This document shows, piece after piece, positions 1-10,316 of a DNA stretch of 64,000 nt; the stretch's first letter is position 1, and each line of letters opens with the position of its first letter. Below the pieces are notes generated by a model that did no database searches, was not told the origin of the DNA, and was given only the letters and a program-made list of their open reading frames with translations. The translations under genes and the position numbers were made by a program. Source of the stretch: Schlesneria sp. (lineage in GTDB: Bacteria > Planctomycetota > Planctomycetia > Planctomycetales > Planctomycetaceae). Location: contig JAQGHU010000069.1 of assembly GCA_028291515.1 (NCBI GenBank), positions 62,001 to 126,000 of the forward strand. The letters run 5' to 3'.

Positions 1-320
1 ATCTTGCGCTCGATCTTTTTCACGGAGATCTGATAGCGGCCAGGTGGGACTCCGTCGCCCTCTTTGAAGGTGGTCAGTTTAAAGCGGCCAGTGCTGTCGG
101 TCTGGGCTGAGGCGCCAGGCTTGGCTGTTGATGTGCCGTCGCTCTCTGGTGAGAAAGAGACGATTGCTCCGCTGAGCGGTTTCTGATCGAGCGTCACCAC
201 GCCTGACACGGCGACGATTGCCGGGCGCTTGTCTGTCCAGCGATCATTCGCCGCTCCGGAACAGCCCACGAATAGACAAACAAGGATCAGCCGTAGGAAG
301 AGGAGTAAACATCGAGGCAC
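1..320 (-). CDS. Secreted lipoprotein with carboxypeptidase-regulatory-like fold, partial
   Basis: The gene runs off the left edge, so the C-terminus is missing. GTG start chosen because AGGAGAG lies 8 nt upstream; the only ATG nearby is in another frame. About 106 residues are visible: a short hydrophobic leader ending LFVGC (lipobox, so probably lipid-anchored), then a beta-rich segment with VSGVVTLDQKPLSGAIVSF and a later PPGRYQISV. That pattern is typical of the single Ig-like/CarboxypepD_reg-like domain of small planctomycete lipoproteins, which often sit directly downstream of a DUF1559 gene, as here (65 bp gap, same strand). Function unknown; a surface or periplasmic structural role is inference. 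Confidence 0.7.
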   Translation of the reverse strand, partial: MPRCLLLFLRLILVCLFVGCSGAANDRWTDKRPAIVAVSGVVTLDQKPLSGAIVSFSPESDGTSTAKPGASAQTDSTGRFKLTTFKEGDGVPPGRYQISVKKIERK

Positions 321-385
321 GAGCGGACTCTCCTGAACGTACTAATAGTAATTGTGCAGACTTTGCGCAGCGTCGCAGATGAGTC

Positions 386-1414
386 TTAGAAGTCACCGAG
401 GACTTCGCCGCCCTGCTTGGATCCCAAGGCACCCCAGACTCCGTAAGGGCTGGGGCCGCTGGTGACGGGTGGCGTTGTTTGAGTCCCTGCGTCGATGTTT
501 TCGCTGATGAATCGGACGGACCCGTCGGCCAGCAAAGCGTGGACCCCACCTGAATGGCGACTGGACGCAGTGTAGTAGCCGTCCCCCTCGTCCGATCCGC
601 CATAGCACTGGGCTTTATTTGGCGGCAGCATCGTGGAGAACGAACTGAACGACGAACCACCGTCATTCCATCGCAATCCCGTGTTTGTCACGGGTGAGGC
701 ACCATAGCCGGTCGCTGTTGAGTAGTAGGCCGCACAGTCGGCCGGGCTAGATCCGTATCCATTGTGCATGTTGTAGATATCTTTGTCCGAAGAGGGATAC
801 GCACGTTCTGAGACAGCGATTGTGTTCGAAGCGCCATCGACCATGTCGCGCATGCGAACGCTGGATTGGTACGAGAACATCCCGCGTGGATCGCGGATGT
901 TGGTATGGAACGAGTCGCCCGCACAGAAGGCGTAGTTCGACTGCCCGAATGAGTACTGGTTTGAAGACTGGTAATGAGGGGGTGAAGTGGGACATTGCAA
1001 TGCGGTCAGCCGCACCTTCCAACCCGCAAACCCTGAGTCCCATGGCGAGTAGTTGATGCCGACTGACTGGATATTGGCATACAGCGGAGCCTGATCAATG
1101 CCGGGAAGCAACGCGACGGCTGCGCTGATTCTCGCGTACTGCGGGCCGACACAGCCAAAGGAACAACCACTGCCGGCACCTGTCGATGCCGAAGGAAAGA
1201 CGTTGTAGGTGTCGTGATAATTGTGAAGTGCCAGGCCAAGTTGTTTCAAGTTGTTCTTGCACTGGGTTCGTCGCGCCGCCTCGCGTGCCTGTTGCACGGC
1301 CGGCAACAGTAAGGCGATCAAGACCGCAATGATTGCGATGACGACCAGCAGTTCAATCAGAGTGAATCCGCGCTTTCGCGTCGCCGCAGAATGATGTCGA
1401 CTAGACCCCAGCAT
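386..1414 (-). CDS. DUF1559 pseudopilin-like protein
   Basis: 342 residues. The N-terminus has a type IV prepilin / type II secretion leader: RKRG followed by [16 protein letters not shown], so cleavage between G and F and N-methylation are expected, then a hydrophobic helix and the [20 protein letters not shown] continuation seen in DUF1559 proteins. The C-terminus has the H-x9-DG motif ([17 protein letters not shown]). Planctomycetes carry dozens of paralogues; their function is not established, though a pilus-like or secretion pseudopilin role is usual inference. AAGGAAG lies upstream of the ATG with good spacing. Probably cotranscribed with the lipoprotein downstream. Confidence 0.9.
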   Translation of the reverse strand: MLGSSRHHSAATRKRGFTLIELLVVIAIIAVLIALLLPAVQQAREAARRTQCKNNLKQLGLALHNYHDTYNVFPSASTGAGSGCSFGCVGPQYARISAAVALLPGIDQAPLYANIQSVGINYSPWDSGFAGWKVRLTALQCPTSPPHYQSSNQYSFGQSNYAFCAGDSFHTNIRDPRGMFSYQSSVRMRDMVDGASNTIAVSERAYPSSDKDIYNMHNGYGSSPADCAAYYSTATGYGASPVTNTGLRWNDGGSSFSSFSTMLPPNKAQCYGGSDEGDGYYTASSRHSGGVHALLADGSVRFISENIDAGTQTTPPVTSGPSPYGVWGALGSKQGGEVLGDF

Positions 1415-1674
1415 GCGTGACTTCCTTCGAATTCAGACGGTCAGTTTGTCGAGCCCAAGTTGGCTGGTGGCAAAATGAAGCAACCGTTATGCCCACGTAC
1501 ACGGTCAAGGTGCCGAATCTCGCAAGTCGCAAAGAACTGCCAATTGAGCGCAAACGGCTGACAACTGTTATCATCCCGGCTTGTGGGATGCCGAAATGCC
1601 CGCGAGTTGGCGCGTGTCAGTCCGTGTTCAGTCGTGCCGCAATGCGCGACATCTTAAGAAGCGAGTCACCAGAG

Positions 1675-2559
1675 TTACTGAACTGAATTACCTACGGCAG
1701 CTCGATGAGCCTGTCGGTATTCGCGTGGCGACATCTCGCGTAACTGTCGAAACCGCCGGGCGAAGCTGGAAGGGCTGTTGAATCCAACGGCGTCAAAGAT
1801 TTCGGTCACAGGGGTCTCTGTCTGAATCAGCATTCGACACGCCAGGCTGATACGCAGTTCGGCCAGATAATCCATGACTGTTTTGCCGGTGGCCTGGCGA
1901 AAGAAGCGACTAAAGGCCGAGCCGTTCATGCCGGCGAGCTTCGCCAACTCCTGGTGGGTGAGGTTGGCGTTACGATAGCGTTCACCGATCAGCCCACAGA
2001 CTTTTTCGATGCGAGAACTGGAGAGATCTTCCGTGGCCAGACCATAGGATGCACTCGCCAGCGGTTGCGGATCGGGACATTCGGCGAGTTCGACGAGGCA
2101 TTCGAGCAGCGAGACGAGGCGGCGCGCGGGAGAACCTTTATTCAAGTCGCTTAAACTCTGGCCCAGGCGTTTCGCAAATTCAGGCGGGAACTGCAGACCA
2201 CGACGAGCGGCGTCGAACATCTCTCGCACATTCGCGAATTCCGGGGATGCGAACAGGTCGTTTCCCAGAAAGTCGTGGCGGAATTGAATGACGATCGCGG
2301 GATGTAGATCGAGTTTTCGTCCGCGAAAATCGTCGGATTGCCAGGTGTGCGGCAGGTCTTCGCCGACGAGAACCAGATCGTGATCACCGTAACTAGCGAT
2401 GCTGTCGCCAACGATCCGTGTTCCCGATCCGTGCTCGACATAAGTTAATTCGAGTTCCGGATGACGATGCCAGCGCGCGGCAACGCTGAGCGTTTGTCGA
2501 TCGAAACACCGAAACGACTGGCCGACCGGAGTCAGCAGCTTCTCAAAGGCAGGTTTCAT
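1675..2559 (-). CDS. AraC-family transcriptional regulator with cupin sensor domain
   Basis: 294 residues from the ATG at 2559; the frame is open further upstream but that extension has no protein-like character. Residues ~1-90 look like an AraC-type cupin sensor (WHRHPELELTYVEHGSGTR, then VLVGEDLPHTW). The C-terminal ~100 residues are two helix-turn-helix units typical of AraC/XylS (LTHQELAKLAGMNGSAFSRF, then VTEIFDAVGFNSPSSFARRF and MSPREYRQ). Such proteins usually sense a sugar or related small molecule and regulate a neighbouring catabolic operon, but no obvious target lies next to it; the adjacent gene is an RND exporter on the same strand. Confidence 0.9.
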   Translation of the reverse strand: MKPAFEKLLTPVGQSFRCFDRQTLSVAARWHRHPELELTYVEHGSGTRIVGDSIASYGDHDLVLVGEDLPHTWQSDDFRGRKLDLHPAIVIQFRHDFLGNDLFASPEFANVREMFDAARRGLQFPPEFAKRLGQSLSDLNKGSPARRLVSLLECLVELAECPDPQPLASASYGLATEDLSSSRIEKVCGLIGERYRNANLTHQELAKLAGMNGSAFSRFFRQATGKTVMDYLAELRISLACRMLIQTETPVTEIFDAVGFNSPSSFARRFRQLREMSPREYRQAHRAAVGNSVQ

Positions 2560-2912
2560 GAGTATCCGCCTACTGTTGTGACAGGGGGCGTCGCATGTGA
2601 GGTAGGAATGCGTAGCAGTGGGTTGCAGGCGTGAGCGGCTAGCAAAGACAATAACATTGTCGAGAGCGAGGATGCAAATCCTGCAGTTCGACTGGCATGG
2701 CGGCGGGTGGCAGTGGCGACAACTTTGTGATGCCAGTGTCTTACCGATGTAACAAAGCGCCAACCATGCGTGGTGACGACGATTGTTACAGAGACTTCTT
2801 ACGCAACCGGATCATTAGTAGCGACGCGAAGAGACTGGTAGCGCAGAACTGCCGCCAGTGCCACCAATACCGTGCTGGGCTTACGCCACCCCGCTCAGGA
2901 AACCCGTTGGGT

Positions 2913-5120
2913 TTACGCGCGTCGTCGCAATGGGGTCACGACTGGCGGGAATTGGTGAATCTGCAGTGCGGATTCAGATTCGGTGGGGGTGGATTGTTGA
3001 GCGGCGATCTCTTGAGCAGTCTTTTTGCGAGCGGGGCGGAGGCAGAGCATGGCGGGGAGTAGCACGAGTTCGCCGAGGAGCGAGGCGACCATTTGTGAGG
3101 CCATCAGCATGCCGAAGCGAGCTGTGGGGGTGAAGCTGCTCATACAGAGGGCGAGCATTCCCAGCGAGGAAATCAGCGTGGAATTCAGCATCGGTTCACC
3201 CGAGTGTTCCAAGGCGTCCTGACACGCTTCGGCGGAGGTCTTCCCCTGGCCATACGACTGCTGGTACTGGACCAGGAAGTGGAAGGTGCAGTCCACTGAA
3301 ATTCCCAGCGAGATGCTGCCGGTCATCATCATGCCGATATCGACGGGCGTTCCCAGGTAGCCGATGCCTCCGAAGACCAGCCAGATCGGGATGATGTTGG
3401 GGATCATGGCGATCGCGGCGGTAACGAAGGATCGCAACGAGATGATCATCACGAGTGAAATCGTGATCACGGCAGCCGTGAAGCTTTGCCAGAATCCATC
3501 GAAGATTTCGTGTTGAGCATTCTTCAGTAGTGGTGTCAGGCCGGTGAAGTGGACGGGATCCCCTTCGACGGCTTCCTGCAGGTCGGCCAGGGTCACGATG
3601 GGCGACTTTCCATTTTCGTACCCGATACGAGCGGAGATCTTCCACAGTCGCTGACGATCGGCAACCAAACCATCTTCGCTGCTGTACGATTGGGCGAGGC
3701 TCAGCATGCGGGCGGTTCCCAATGCGGAATCGGGCAATTCGATGGGGAAGAACGTCGCCAGCGAGAGTGTGTGGTGAACGTTGGGGTGGGCGGCGATCTT
3801 GGCTTCGATCTCGCGGACTCGCTGCAATTGATCGAGGAACGCGAGCTTCTCGCCATGGAAGTCGACGACCGCTTCGATCGAATCGATATTCGTCAGCCCT
3901 TCTTCGACGCGGACCAGATCGCGGAAGACTCGGCTGTTCTTGGGGAGAAACTCGGCGGGGTTGAGGTCCGGTTTCAGTTTCAGCAAGCCGAAGCCAGAGA
4001 CGACGATCAGCAGAGTGGCACAGGCGAGGATCGAGTGGCGATAGTGAGCGACACCGGCTCCCCAGCGTCGGAAATCGAACTGGAAGCTGACCACGTTTTG
4101 AGTTGTGCAAGGGATGACCGTCAGCAACGCGGGAGTGATTCCCAATCCGACGATCAATGCGACGATCGAACCCGCCGCTGCCGCATAGCCGAATTGGCTG
4201 ACGGGTAGAATCGTACTAACATTCAGTGATACCAGGCCAAGCAGCGTCGTGAGGGTTGATAGCATGCAGGGATTAAGTGACTCGCGGACGGCTTTCCCCA
4301 GGGGATCCGGATCGCCGTGTTTTACTGCGGTGGCGTAGTAGCTGACGACATGGACCGAGATCGACAGCGTGAAGATCATGACCAGAATGGCCAGTGAGCC
4401 GAGAATGAAATTCATCTCTCCGCCGCAGATGTACAGGACCGACTGATTGAGGAAGATACCCCAGAGCGTGGCACCAAGGAGTGCGAACGACAGACCCCAG
4501 TGGCCGACCGAGTAGTACAGTAATCCGAGCGAAATGGCACAGGTCAGCAAGAAGAAGCGACGGTTGGTCTTCTGGCTACCAAGACGGTCCAGTTCCGAAA
4601 CGATAACCGGTGCTCCGGTGAAGGCGACATGTTCTGGATCAAGCTGGCAATAGGTGATCGCCTCTTTCACGCAGTCCGTCGTACCGCCTCGGTCCTTAAC
4701 ACCAGCTTCGGACAGGACTGCGATCATTCCAAACATGTCTCCGGTGCGAGACTTCAATAATCCGGTGATTCGTCGATTCGCTTCGTCCTCGTCGACTCCG
4801 AAGTCTTTCATTCGGGTGACCATTCGGGCCGGCGTCCAGCAATGGCGAATGCCTGGCAGGCGATCAATGCGACCGGCCAGGGCTTCGATTTGCTTGGTAT
4901 CGATCTTGCTGGCGGACAGGCCGATGACGATCACTTCTTCCGCGCCAAAGTCGCGCTTGAAATCTTCGTACTCGCGCCGCACGGGGGTATCACGCGGCAG
5001 CCAGGTTTCGATGTCATTGTTGGACGGAATATGATCCGACACGTACCACAGCACGGGGAATGATAGACCGACAGCCCAGAGGATGAGGCGGCTGTATTGG
5101 CGGTAGAATTCGGAGATCAT
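2913..5120 (-). CDS. RND-superfamily exporter, MMPL/SSD type
   Basis: 735 residues. Two repeated halves, each a large extracytoplasmic loop region followed by a bundle of five or six membrane helices (first bundle about residues 185-360, second about 560-710), with a single N-terminal helix. This is the arrangement of the MMPL / hydrophobe-amphiphile RND group and of predicted RND exporters, which use the proton gradient to move lipids or hydrophobic compounds. The polar stretch VDIGMMMTGSISLGISVDC in the second bundle matches the conserved TM segment of the group. No adaptor or outer-membrane partner is adjacent. Substrate unknown. Confidence 0.88.
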   Translation of the reverse strand: MISEFYRQYSRLILWAVGLSFPVLWYVSDHIPSNNDIETWLPRDTPVRREYEDFKRDFGAEEVIVIGLSASKIDTKQIEALAGRIDRLPGIRHCWTPARMVTRMKDFGVDEDEANRRITGLLKSRTGDMFGMIAVLSEAGVKDRGGTTDCVKEAITYCQLDPEHVAFTGAPVIVSELDRLGSQKTNRRFFLLTCAISLGLLYYSVGHWGLSFALLGATLWGIFLNQSVLYICGGEMNFILGSLAILVMIFTLSISVHVVSYYATAVKHGDPDPLGKAVRESLNPCMLSTLTTLLGLVSLNVSTILPVSQFGYAAAAGSIVALIVGLGITPALLTVIPCTTQNVVSFQFDFRRWGAGVAHYRHSILACATLLIVVSGFGLLKLKPDLNPAEFLPKNSRVFRDLVRVEEGLTNIDSIEAVVDFHGEKLAFLDQLQRVREIEAKIAAHPNVHHTLSLATFFPIELPDSALGTARMLSLAQSYSSEDGLVADRQRLWKISARIGYENGKSPIVTLADLQEAVEGDPVHFTGLTPLLKNAQHEIFDGFWQSFTAAVITISLVMIISLRSFVTAAIAMIPNIIPIWLVFGGIGYLGTPVDIGMMMTGSISLGISVDCTFHFLVQYQQSYGQGKTSAEACQDALEHSGEPMLNSTLISSLGMLALCMSSFTPTARFGMLMASQMVASLLGELVLLPAMLCLRPARKKTAQEIAAQQSTPTESESALQIHQFPPVVTPLRRRA

Positions 5121-5938
5121 AGCGGCGTCTTGATAGCAATGCGGGCAAATCGTGATGCACGTCGACGGGTGTGTGAACAGTCAGCGGAGTTGCCGCTTGT
5201 GACCATTGCACAGTTTGGCTGCTGGCCGCAAAGGGTCGAGTGCTGAAAGCGTACTCGCAGATTTTGCCGCTCGGTCGCCCCACGCAACCAAACTTGGCCT
5301 ACTGCACTCGCACGCCCGCTTGCTCGAGACTTCAAGAATCAACCGCACCACACCATTAGAAAACGTCGACGAAAGACGTTGCGCATGATCATTACAAAGC
5401 TGTTGAGAAAGCAGGACCGGTACAGGAATGGTCTGGACAACACATTCAGGCAGACTTTACCGCGTGACTTGGAATTGGTGACGATCCTGTTGGCGCAATG
5501 TTTTGTTCATCCTGTTGGACATTGATATTACTTTGATCAGGGACTTCAGGTTCGGGGAGTCGACGGTTCTTGATCCCCGCGCAGGCGAGAATCCATCCGT
5601 ACCGCAGCTCCTGCATCAGTGCCGTTCCATGGCTCGCTGGATTCCCGCCTGCGCGGGAATGACGAGAGGAATTGTCCTGAGCGAGTCGGCGGAATTCGAG
5701 TACGATTAAGACAATCGTGACCTCTGGAATGCCGAGCCGGGAGCGATACCTTGAAGTTGAAGCGGAGCGAAATGCAACAAACTGGCTTTCGCAGGGAGGT
5801 CGACTTATAATCGCCGCTTAACGCCATTTGGTCCCCAAATCGGAGCGTGCGAAGCTTTTGGGGCTCGCAAACGTCGAGTCGTCGGTGAGGACCATCGCAG
5901 CTCTGGCGACGGCAAGATCAAGAGCTAACTATAGTAAG
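5121..5938. other. 818-bp intergenic region between divergent genes
   Basis: No convincing gene. It separates the minus-strand exporter from the plus-strand PIN/TRAM gene, so it should hold both promoters, but I could not pick a confident -35/-10 pair. A degenerate palindromic repeat is listed separately at 5570-5664. Short open frames on both strands have no family-like features. Confidence 0.5.
5570..5664. repeat. Palindromic intergenic repeat, copy 1
   Basis: Inverted repeat with right arm GGATTCCCGCCTGCGCGGGA (within 5639-5659) and a degenerate left arm (CCCCGCGCAGGCGAGAATCC, 5575-5594). The same arm sequence recurs at 34346-34480. Arms of this type are common as dispersed non-coding elements in many bacterial phyla; whether they are MITE-like or REP-like is not decided by the sequence. 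Confidence 0.65.
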
Positions 5939-6979
5939 ATGAGTGATTCCATGCTGATTATCGTGATTCGGGTGCTGTATGCCTTCATCTGCGCGGGTGC
6001 CATTGCCGCTGCGGTCCAGCCGGAAGAAGGGCTCCCTGCCTTCATCGCAGATCACAAATTTGCCACGTTCATTGGACTGTTTTTGTTAACGCAATCGCTG
6101 ACGTTTGGGGATCTGCTGTTCAAGCAAAAGCGGCTGGAAGTCATTTCGGCCGTCTATTTTGGGTTGCTGATCGGGTCGTTGCTGGCGTACCTGATGCTGC
6201 TCGGTCTGGGTCCTGTGATCCAGTTCCAGTTCCGGCCGATCGTCACCCTGCTGATGGGGATCATGCTTCCCTACATCTGTATCTCATTTCTGTTACAGAC
6301 GAAGGACGATTTCCGATTCGTGATTCCGTACGTCGAATTTGCGAGGGAAGTCAAAGGGGGGCGGCCGCTGATTATCGACACCAGCTCGCTGATCGACGGA
6401 CGGATCGCAGATGTGATGGATACGAATGTGCTTGATACCCAATTGATCGTCCCCAGCTTCGTGCTGGAAGAAATGCAGACAATTGCCGACAGCAGCGACA
6501 AGATGCGTCGGACTCGGGGTCGCCGAGGCTTGGATGTGCTTACGAAACTGCAACAAAACCCGAAGGTTGACGTGCGAATGCACGAAGTGAAGGACAAAGA
6601 TCTGGCCGAATTGACGGTGGATCAGCGGTTGGTCGCATTGGCGAAGCGTTTGGGTGGTCGGGTCGTCACCAATGACTTCAATCTGAACAAGGTGGCCAGC
6701 GTTCAGGGGGTGGAAGTCATCAATCTGAACGATGTGTCCAATGCGCTGAAGCCAAGATATTTGCCCGGGGAACAGCTTAGAATCAAGATTATGCGTGAAG
6801 GAGAATCGTTCGGTCAGGGTGTCGGATACCTGGACGACGGTACAATGGTCGTGTGTGAACAAGCCAGTGGTCTGGTCGGGAAAGATATTGAAGTTGTGGT
6901 CACCAGCATGCTGCAAAACAGCGCCGGCCGCATGATTTTTGGCAGGATGATGGGATCGCCGGTCACGGCGTCTCGATAG
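5939..6979 (+). CDS. PIN/TRAM-domain membrane protein (YacL-like)
   Basis: 346 residues from the ATG at 5939; the frame is open to a TTG at 5828 but the extra 37 residues are not family-like. Four membrane helices fill residues ~5-120. A PIN nuclease domain follows (~140-265): acidic residues in LIIDTSSLIDGRI, the internal EEMQTIADSSD, and VVTNDFNLNKVA. The end (~275-335) is a TRAM RNA-binding domain. The architecture matches Bacillus YacL and relatives. PIN domains are metal-dependent ribonucleases; the target RNA of this membrane-anchored group is unknown. A strong hairpin follows the stop codon. Confidence 0.9.
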   Translation: MSDSMLIIVIRVLYAFICAGAIAAAVQPEEGLPAFIADHKFATFIGLFLLTQSLTFGDLLFKQKRLEVISAVYFGLLIGSLLAYLMLLGLGPVIQFQFRPIVTLLMGIMLPYICISFLLQTKDDFRFVIPYVEFAREVKGGRPLIIDTSSLIDGRIADVMDTNVLDTQLIVPSFVLEEMQTIADSSDKMRRTRGRRGLDVLTKLQQNPKVDVRMHEVKDKDLAELTVDQRLVALAKRLGGRVVTNDFNLNKVASVQGVEVINLNDVSNALKPRYLPGEQLRIKIMREGESFGQGVGYLDDGTMVVCEQASGLVGKDIEVVVTSMLQNSAGRMIFGRMMGSPVTASR

Positions 6980-7336
6980 CCCGAAATTGATTGCTGCGGT
7001 TGAAGTTTTGTCCGGCAGTTTTCGCTGATGACCACCTATTGAGGGTGAGTACAGCGAAAAATGCTGGACAAACTCTTTTGAAGGAAAGCAGAATTTCGAT
7101 TCTTCGCGCTCCTCATTCCGAGCGAGGTCTGCTAAATTCGCGGGAGCGATCCGGCCAGTTTGGCGGACCTTTTCATTTTGGGGAATTGTAACGGAGACCA
7201 CATCTTTTCCCGAGATCGAAGAGCCGATGAATGGTCGACAATAATTAAATGGACGTTTCCTGCGGGGCCGGTTTGATGCCCAACTGTACCCGACAGCGTT
7301 GATGCCAGGATTTGGGATCAAAAGCAAACAAACACG
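6980..7336. other. 357-bp intergenic region upstream of sucA
   Basis: Holds the terminator-like hairpin listed at 7008-7071 and the presumed promoter and leader of the sucA operon. I saw no gene in it and could not define a riboswitch-like fold. Confidence 0.5.
7008..7071 (+). terminator. Stem-loop after the PIN/TRAM gene
   Basis: Arms 7008-7027 (TTGTCCGGCAGTTTTCGCTG) and 7052-7071 are complementary at 18 of 20 positions. It lies 28 bp past the stop codon, with CTCTTTTG following. The U-tract is weak, so it may be a processed or factor-assisted terminator. Confidence 0.5.
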
Positions 7337-10252
7337 ATGAGTCCTTCGAACACGGTTGTAGCTTCGCCTGCGGCGCGCGAGGTGGTGGCAACGGAATCGG
7401 CCCCTTCTAACGGATTCCACCACATGCAAGATGATGATCTGGGCTCGGTCGACAGTTCCAATCTGTCGTATCTGGAATCCCAGTATCTTCAGTTTCAGGA
7501 AGCGCCTGAAACGGTCTCTGCCGAATGGCGAGAATACTTTCAGCACATCGCTGACCATCAGGCCAAATACGGTGACGACGTCGACCTGTTCCGTGCTCCG
7601 CGCATGGGCAACAGCTCGATGGCCAGTCCCGTCGAACTGGAATACGCGATTCTGCAGGAACGCGTCGACCGCCTGATCCGCAACTATCGGGTGATGGGTC
7701 ACTATGCGGCCGACATCGATCCGCTCGGCCAACCCCGCATGAAGGTGCCGGAACTGGAACCGGCTAACTGCGGATTCTCGCCGGCGGACATGGAACGGCA
7801 GTTCTCAACGATGGCGGCCAGTGGTCCCAACTACCGGACGCTCGCCGAAATCGTGATCTGGTTGCGAAATACCTATTGCCGATCGATCGGCGTGCAGTTC
7901 ATGCATATCGACGACCTTCCGGTGCGCGAATGGTTGCAGCGCCGCATGGAAGCGACCGAAAACCGCATCGAACTGACTCGCGAGGAGCAACGTCGCATCT
8001 ACAAGCGGCTGAGCGACGCAGTCGTCTTCGAAGAGTTTATTCTGAAGAAGTTTGAAGGAGCGAAAAGTTTCTCACTGGAAGGTGCCGAGACACTGGTTCC
8101 GTTGCTGGAACTGGCGATCTATAAAGCAGCTGATCAGGGCTTCCAGGAAATCGTGCTGGGTATGGCCCACCGTGGTCGCTTGAACGTGCTGGCCAGTATT
8201 ATGGGTAAGGCTCCGCGAGCGATCTTCCGCGAGTTTGCCGACTTAGATCCAGAAATGAATTCCGGCCGCGGTGACGTGAAGTATCACCTGGGTTATAGCA
8301 ACGACTGGTATTCGGGTGACGGACGTAAGGTTCACTTGTCGCTCTGTTTCAATCCCAGCCATCTGGAATTCGTCAATCCGGTCGCGATGGGACGAGTGCG
8401 CGCGAAGCAGGATCGCCGCCAAGACTTGGACCGCAGTAAGGTCCTGTGCCTGTTGATCCACGGGGACGCAGCCTTCGCGGGCGAAGGGATTATCCAAGAA
8501 ACGCTGAACATGAATCAGCTCGAGTCGACTAAAATCGGCGGCACGATTCATGTGGTTGTGAATAACCAGATTGGATTCACGACGGGTCCGTTGCAGGCTC
8601 GATCGACCGCCTACGCGACCGACGTCGCCAAGATGCTGCAGATTCCGATCTTCCACGTGAACGGCGAAGATCCAGAAGCGGTGGCTCAGGTCGTTCGATT
8701 GGCGATGGATTTCCGACAGGAATTCCACCGCGACGTGGTCATCGATATGTACTGCTACCGGCTACGCGGTCACAACGAACAGGACGAACCCGCCTTCACT
8801 CAACCCCTGATGTACAAAAAGATTCGGGCTCGCAAGAAGGTTGGTCAAAGCTATCTCGATCAACTCGTGAAAATGGGCGGCATGGCGCAAGACGAGGCTG
8901 ATCGCGTCCAGTTCGTGCATCGCCAGCAGTTAGAATCGGAATACGAAGTCGCCCGCGGACCAGGTTACGAGCATCGCTGGGACATGTTGCAGGGGCTGTG
9001 GCGTGGCTACGTTGGCGGATCCGAGACTGGAATCGCGGAAGTCGATACTGGTGTCGATCCAACGAAGTTAACTGAGATTCTCGATAAATTGACCCAGTTC
9101 CCCGAAGACTTCCACCCTCATGAGAAGATCTTCAATCCCGATCCGAAACGAGTGAGCCTACTGCAAAACCGTCGCGCCATGGCACGTGGCGAACGGCCGT
9201 TGGATTGGGCTGCCGGAGAATCACTCGGCTTCGCCACCCTCTTGTTGGAAGGCTATCCTGTTCGGTTGCACGGACAGGATGTCGAGCGCGGGACGTTCGG
9301 GCATCGGCATGCGGTACTGCATGATTGCGAATCCGGCAAGATTTTTACACCGCTTGCCAATCTGTCGCCAACTCAGGCACCGTTGGGGATTTACAATAGC
9401 TGTCTGTGCGAAACTGGTGTGCTCGGTTTCGAATACGGCTACAGTCTTGATACACCAGATGGGTTGATCTGCTGGGAAGCCCAGTTCGGCGACTTTGCCA
9501 ACGTCGCACAAGTCATCATCGACCAGTTTGTCGTCAGTGCCGAAGACAAATGGAATCGGCTCAGCGGCCTCGTGATGCTGCTGCCGCACGGGTTTGAAGG
9601 TAACGGTCCCGAGCATTCCAGTGCTCGCCTGGAACGGTTCCTGACCATGTGCGCCGAAGACAACATTCAAGTGGTGTGTCCAACGACTCCAGCTCAGATC
9701 TTCCACGTCCTGCGACGTCAGGTGCTGCGAAAGTGGCGTAAGCCGCTGATCGTGATGACCCCGAAGTCGTTGCTCCGGTTGAAGGAAGCGGTCTCGACGT
9801 TTGATGACCTGGCGACGGGAACCTTTCAACGTGTGATTCCTGATTCGCCGGCGATCGATCCAAAGGGCGTGAAGAAGATCCTGCTCTGCTCGGGCAAGGT
9901 CTACTACGATCTGCTGGGGCGTCGCACGGAACTCGGTCGCACCGATGTTGCGATCTTGCGAATGGAGCAACTGTACCCGCTGCCTGATGACATCCTGAAA
10001 GAGAAGTTGGCGGCCTATGCCGAAGGGACTCCCGTCGTCTTCGTTCAGGAAGATCCTGAAAACATGGGCGCGTGGCGATTTCTGCGAGTGGTCTATGGCC
10101 AGTCGTTGTTTGGTCGTCATCCGTTTGACGGCATCAGCCGCCCGGCATCGGCCAGCCCGGCTACGGGATCCCATAGCAGCCATGATATTGAACAGGACGC
10201 AATCCTGACGAAGGCGATCGGTGCTTCACTGAAGCCGCGTGCCGCACACTAA
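7337..10252 (+). CDS. sucA: 2-oxoglutarate dehydrogenase E1 component
   Basis: 971 residues. E1 oxidatively decarboxylates 2-oxoglutarate with thiamine diphosphate and transfers the succinyl group to the lipoyl arm of E2 (TCA cycle). Visible marks: the short N-terminal E2-binding stretch ([20 protein letters not shown]), [16 protein letters not shown] near residue 275, [16 protein letters not shown], the ThDP/Mg site [16 protein letters not shown] near 374 with NNQIGFTTG about 35 residues later, and [17 protein letters not shown]. Length is normal for bacterial SucA. Followed at 64 bp by sucB. Start ATG fits the family N-terminus. Confidence 0.97.
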   Translation: MSPSNTVVASPAAREVVATESAPSNGFHHMQDDDLGSVDSSNLSYLESQYLQFQEAPETVSAEWREYFQHIADHQAKYGDDVDLFRAPRMGNSSMASPVELEYAILQERVDRLIRNYRVMGHYAADIDPLGQPRMKVPELEPANCGFSPADMERQFSTMAASGPNYRTLAEIVIWLRNTYCRSIGVQFMHIDDLPVREWLQRRMEATENRIELTREEQRRIYKRLSDAVVFEEFILKKFEGAKSFSLEGAETLVPLLELAIYKAADQGFQEIVLGMAHRGRLNVLASIMGKAPRAIFREFADLDPEMNSGRGDVKYHLGYSNDWYSGDGRKVHLSLCFNPSHLEFVNPVAMGRVRAKQDRRQDLDRSKVLCLLIHGDAAFAGEGIIQETLNMNQLESTKIGGTIHVVVNNQIGFTTGPLQARSTAYATDVAKMLQIPIFHVNGEDPEAVAQVVRLAMDFRQEFHRDVVIDMYCYRLRGHNEQDEPAFTQPLMYKKIRARKKVGQSYLDQLVKMGGMAQDEADRVQFVHRQQLESEYEVARGPGYEHRWDMLQGLWRGYVGGSETGIAEVDTGVDPTKLTEILDKLTQFPEDFHPHEKIFNPDPKRVSLLQNRRAMARGERPLDWAAGESLGFATLLLEGYPVRLHGQDVERGTFGHRHAVLHDCESGKIFTPLANLSPTQAPLGIYNSCLCETGVLGFEYGYSLDTPDGLICWEAQFGDFANVAQVIIDQFVVSAEDKWNRLSGLVMLLPHGFEGNGPEHSSARLERFLTMCAEDNIQVVCPTTPAQIFHVLRRQVLRKWRKPLIVMTPKSLLRLKEAVSTFDDLATGTFQRVIPDSPAIDPKGVKKILLCSGKVYYDLLGRRTELGRTDVAILRMEQLYPLPDDILKEKLAAYAEGTPVVFVQEDPENMGAWRFLRVVYGQSLFGRHPFDGISRPASASPATGSHSSHDIEQDAILTKAIGASLKPRAAH

Positions 10253-10316
10253 TCCGCTGTGACTGACAACAGGCGATGCCCGTCGAGGCTGAATACATAC
10301 TGGAACTGAGGACGTC

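Noticed and set aside
3549-4208. Plus-strand frame opposite the RND exporter
   Set aside because: Antisense shadow of a clear membrane transporter; codon pattern fits the minus-strand gene.
5546-5827. 93-codon minus-strand frame
   Set aside because: Composed of the palindromic repeat; no ribosome binding site or family-like sequence.
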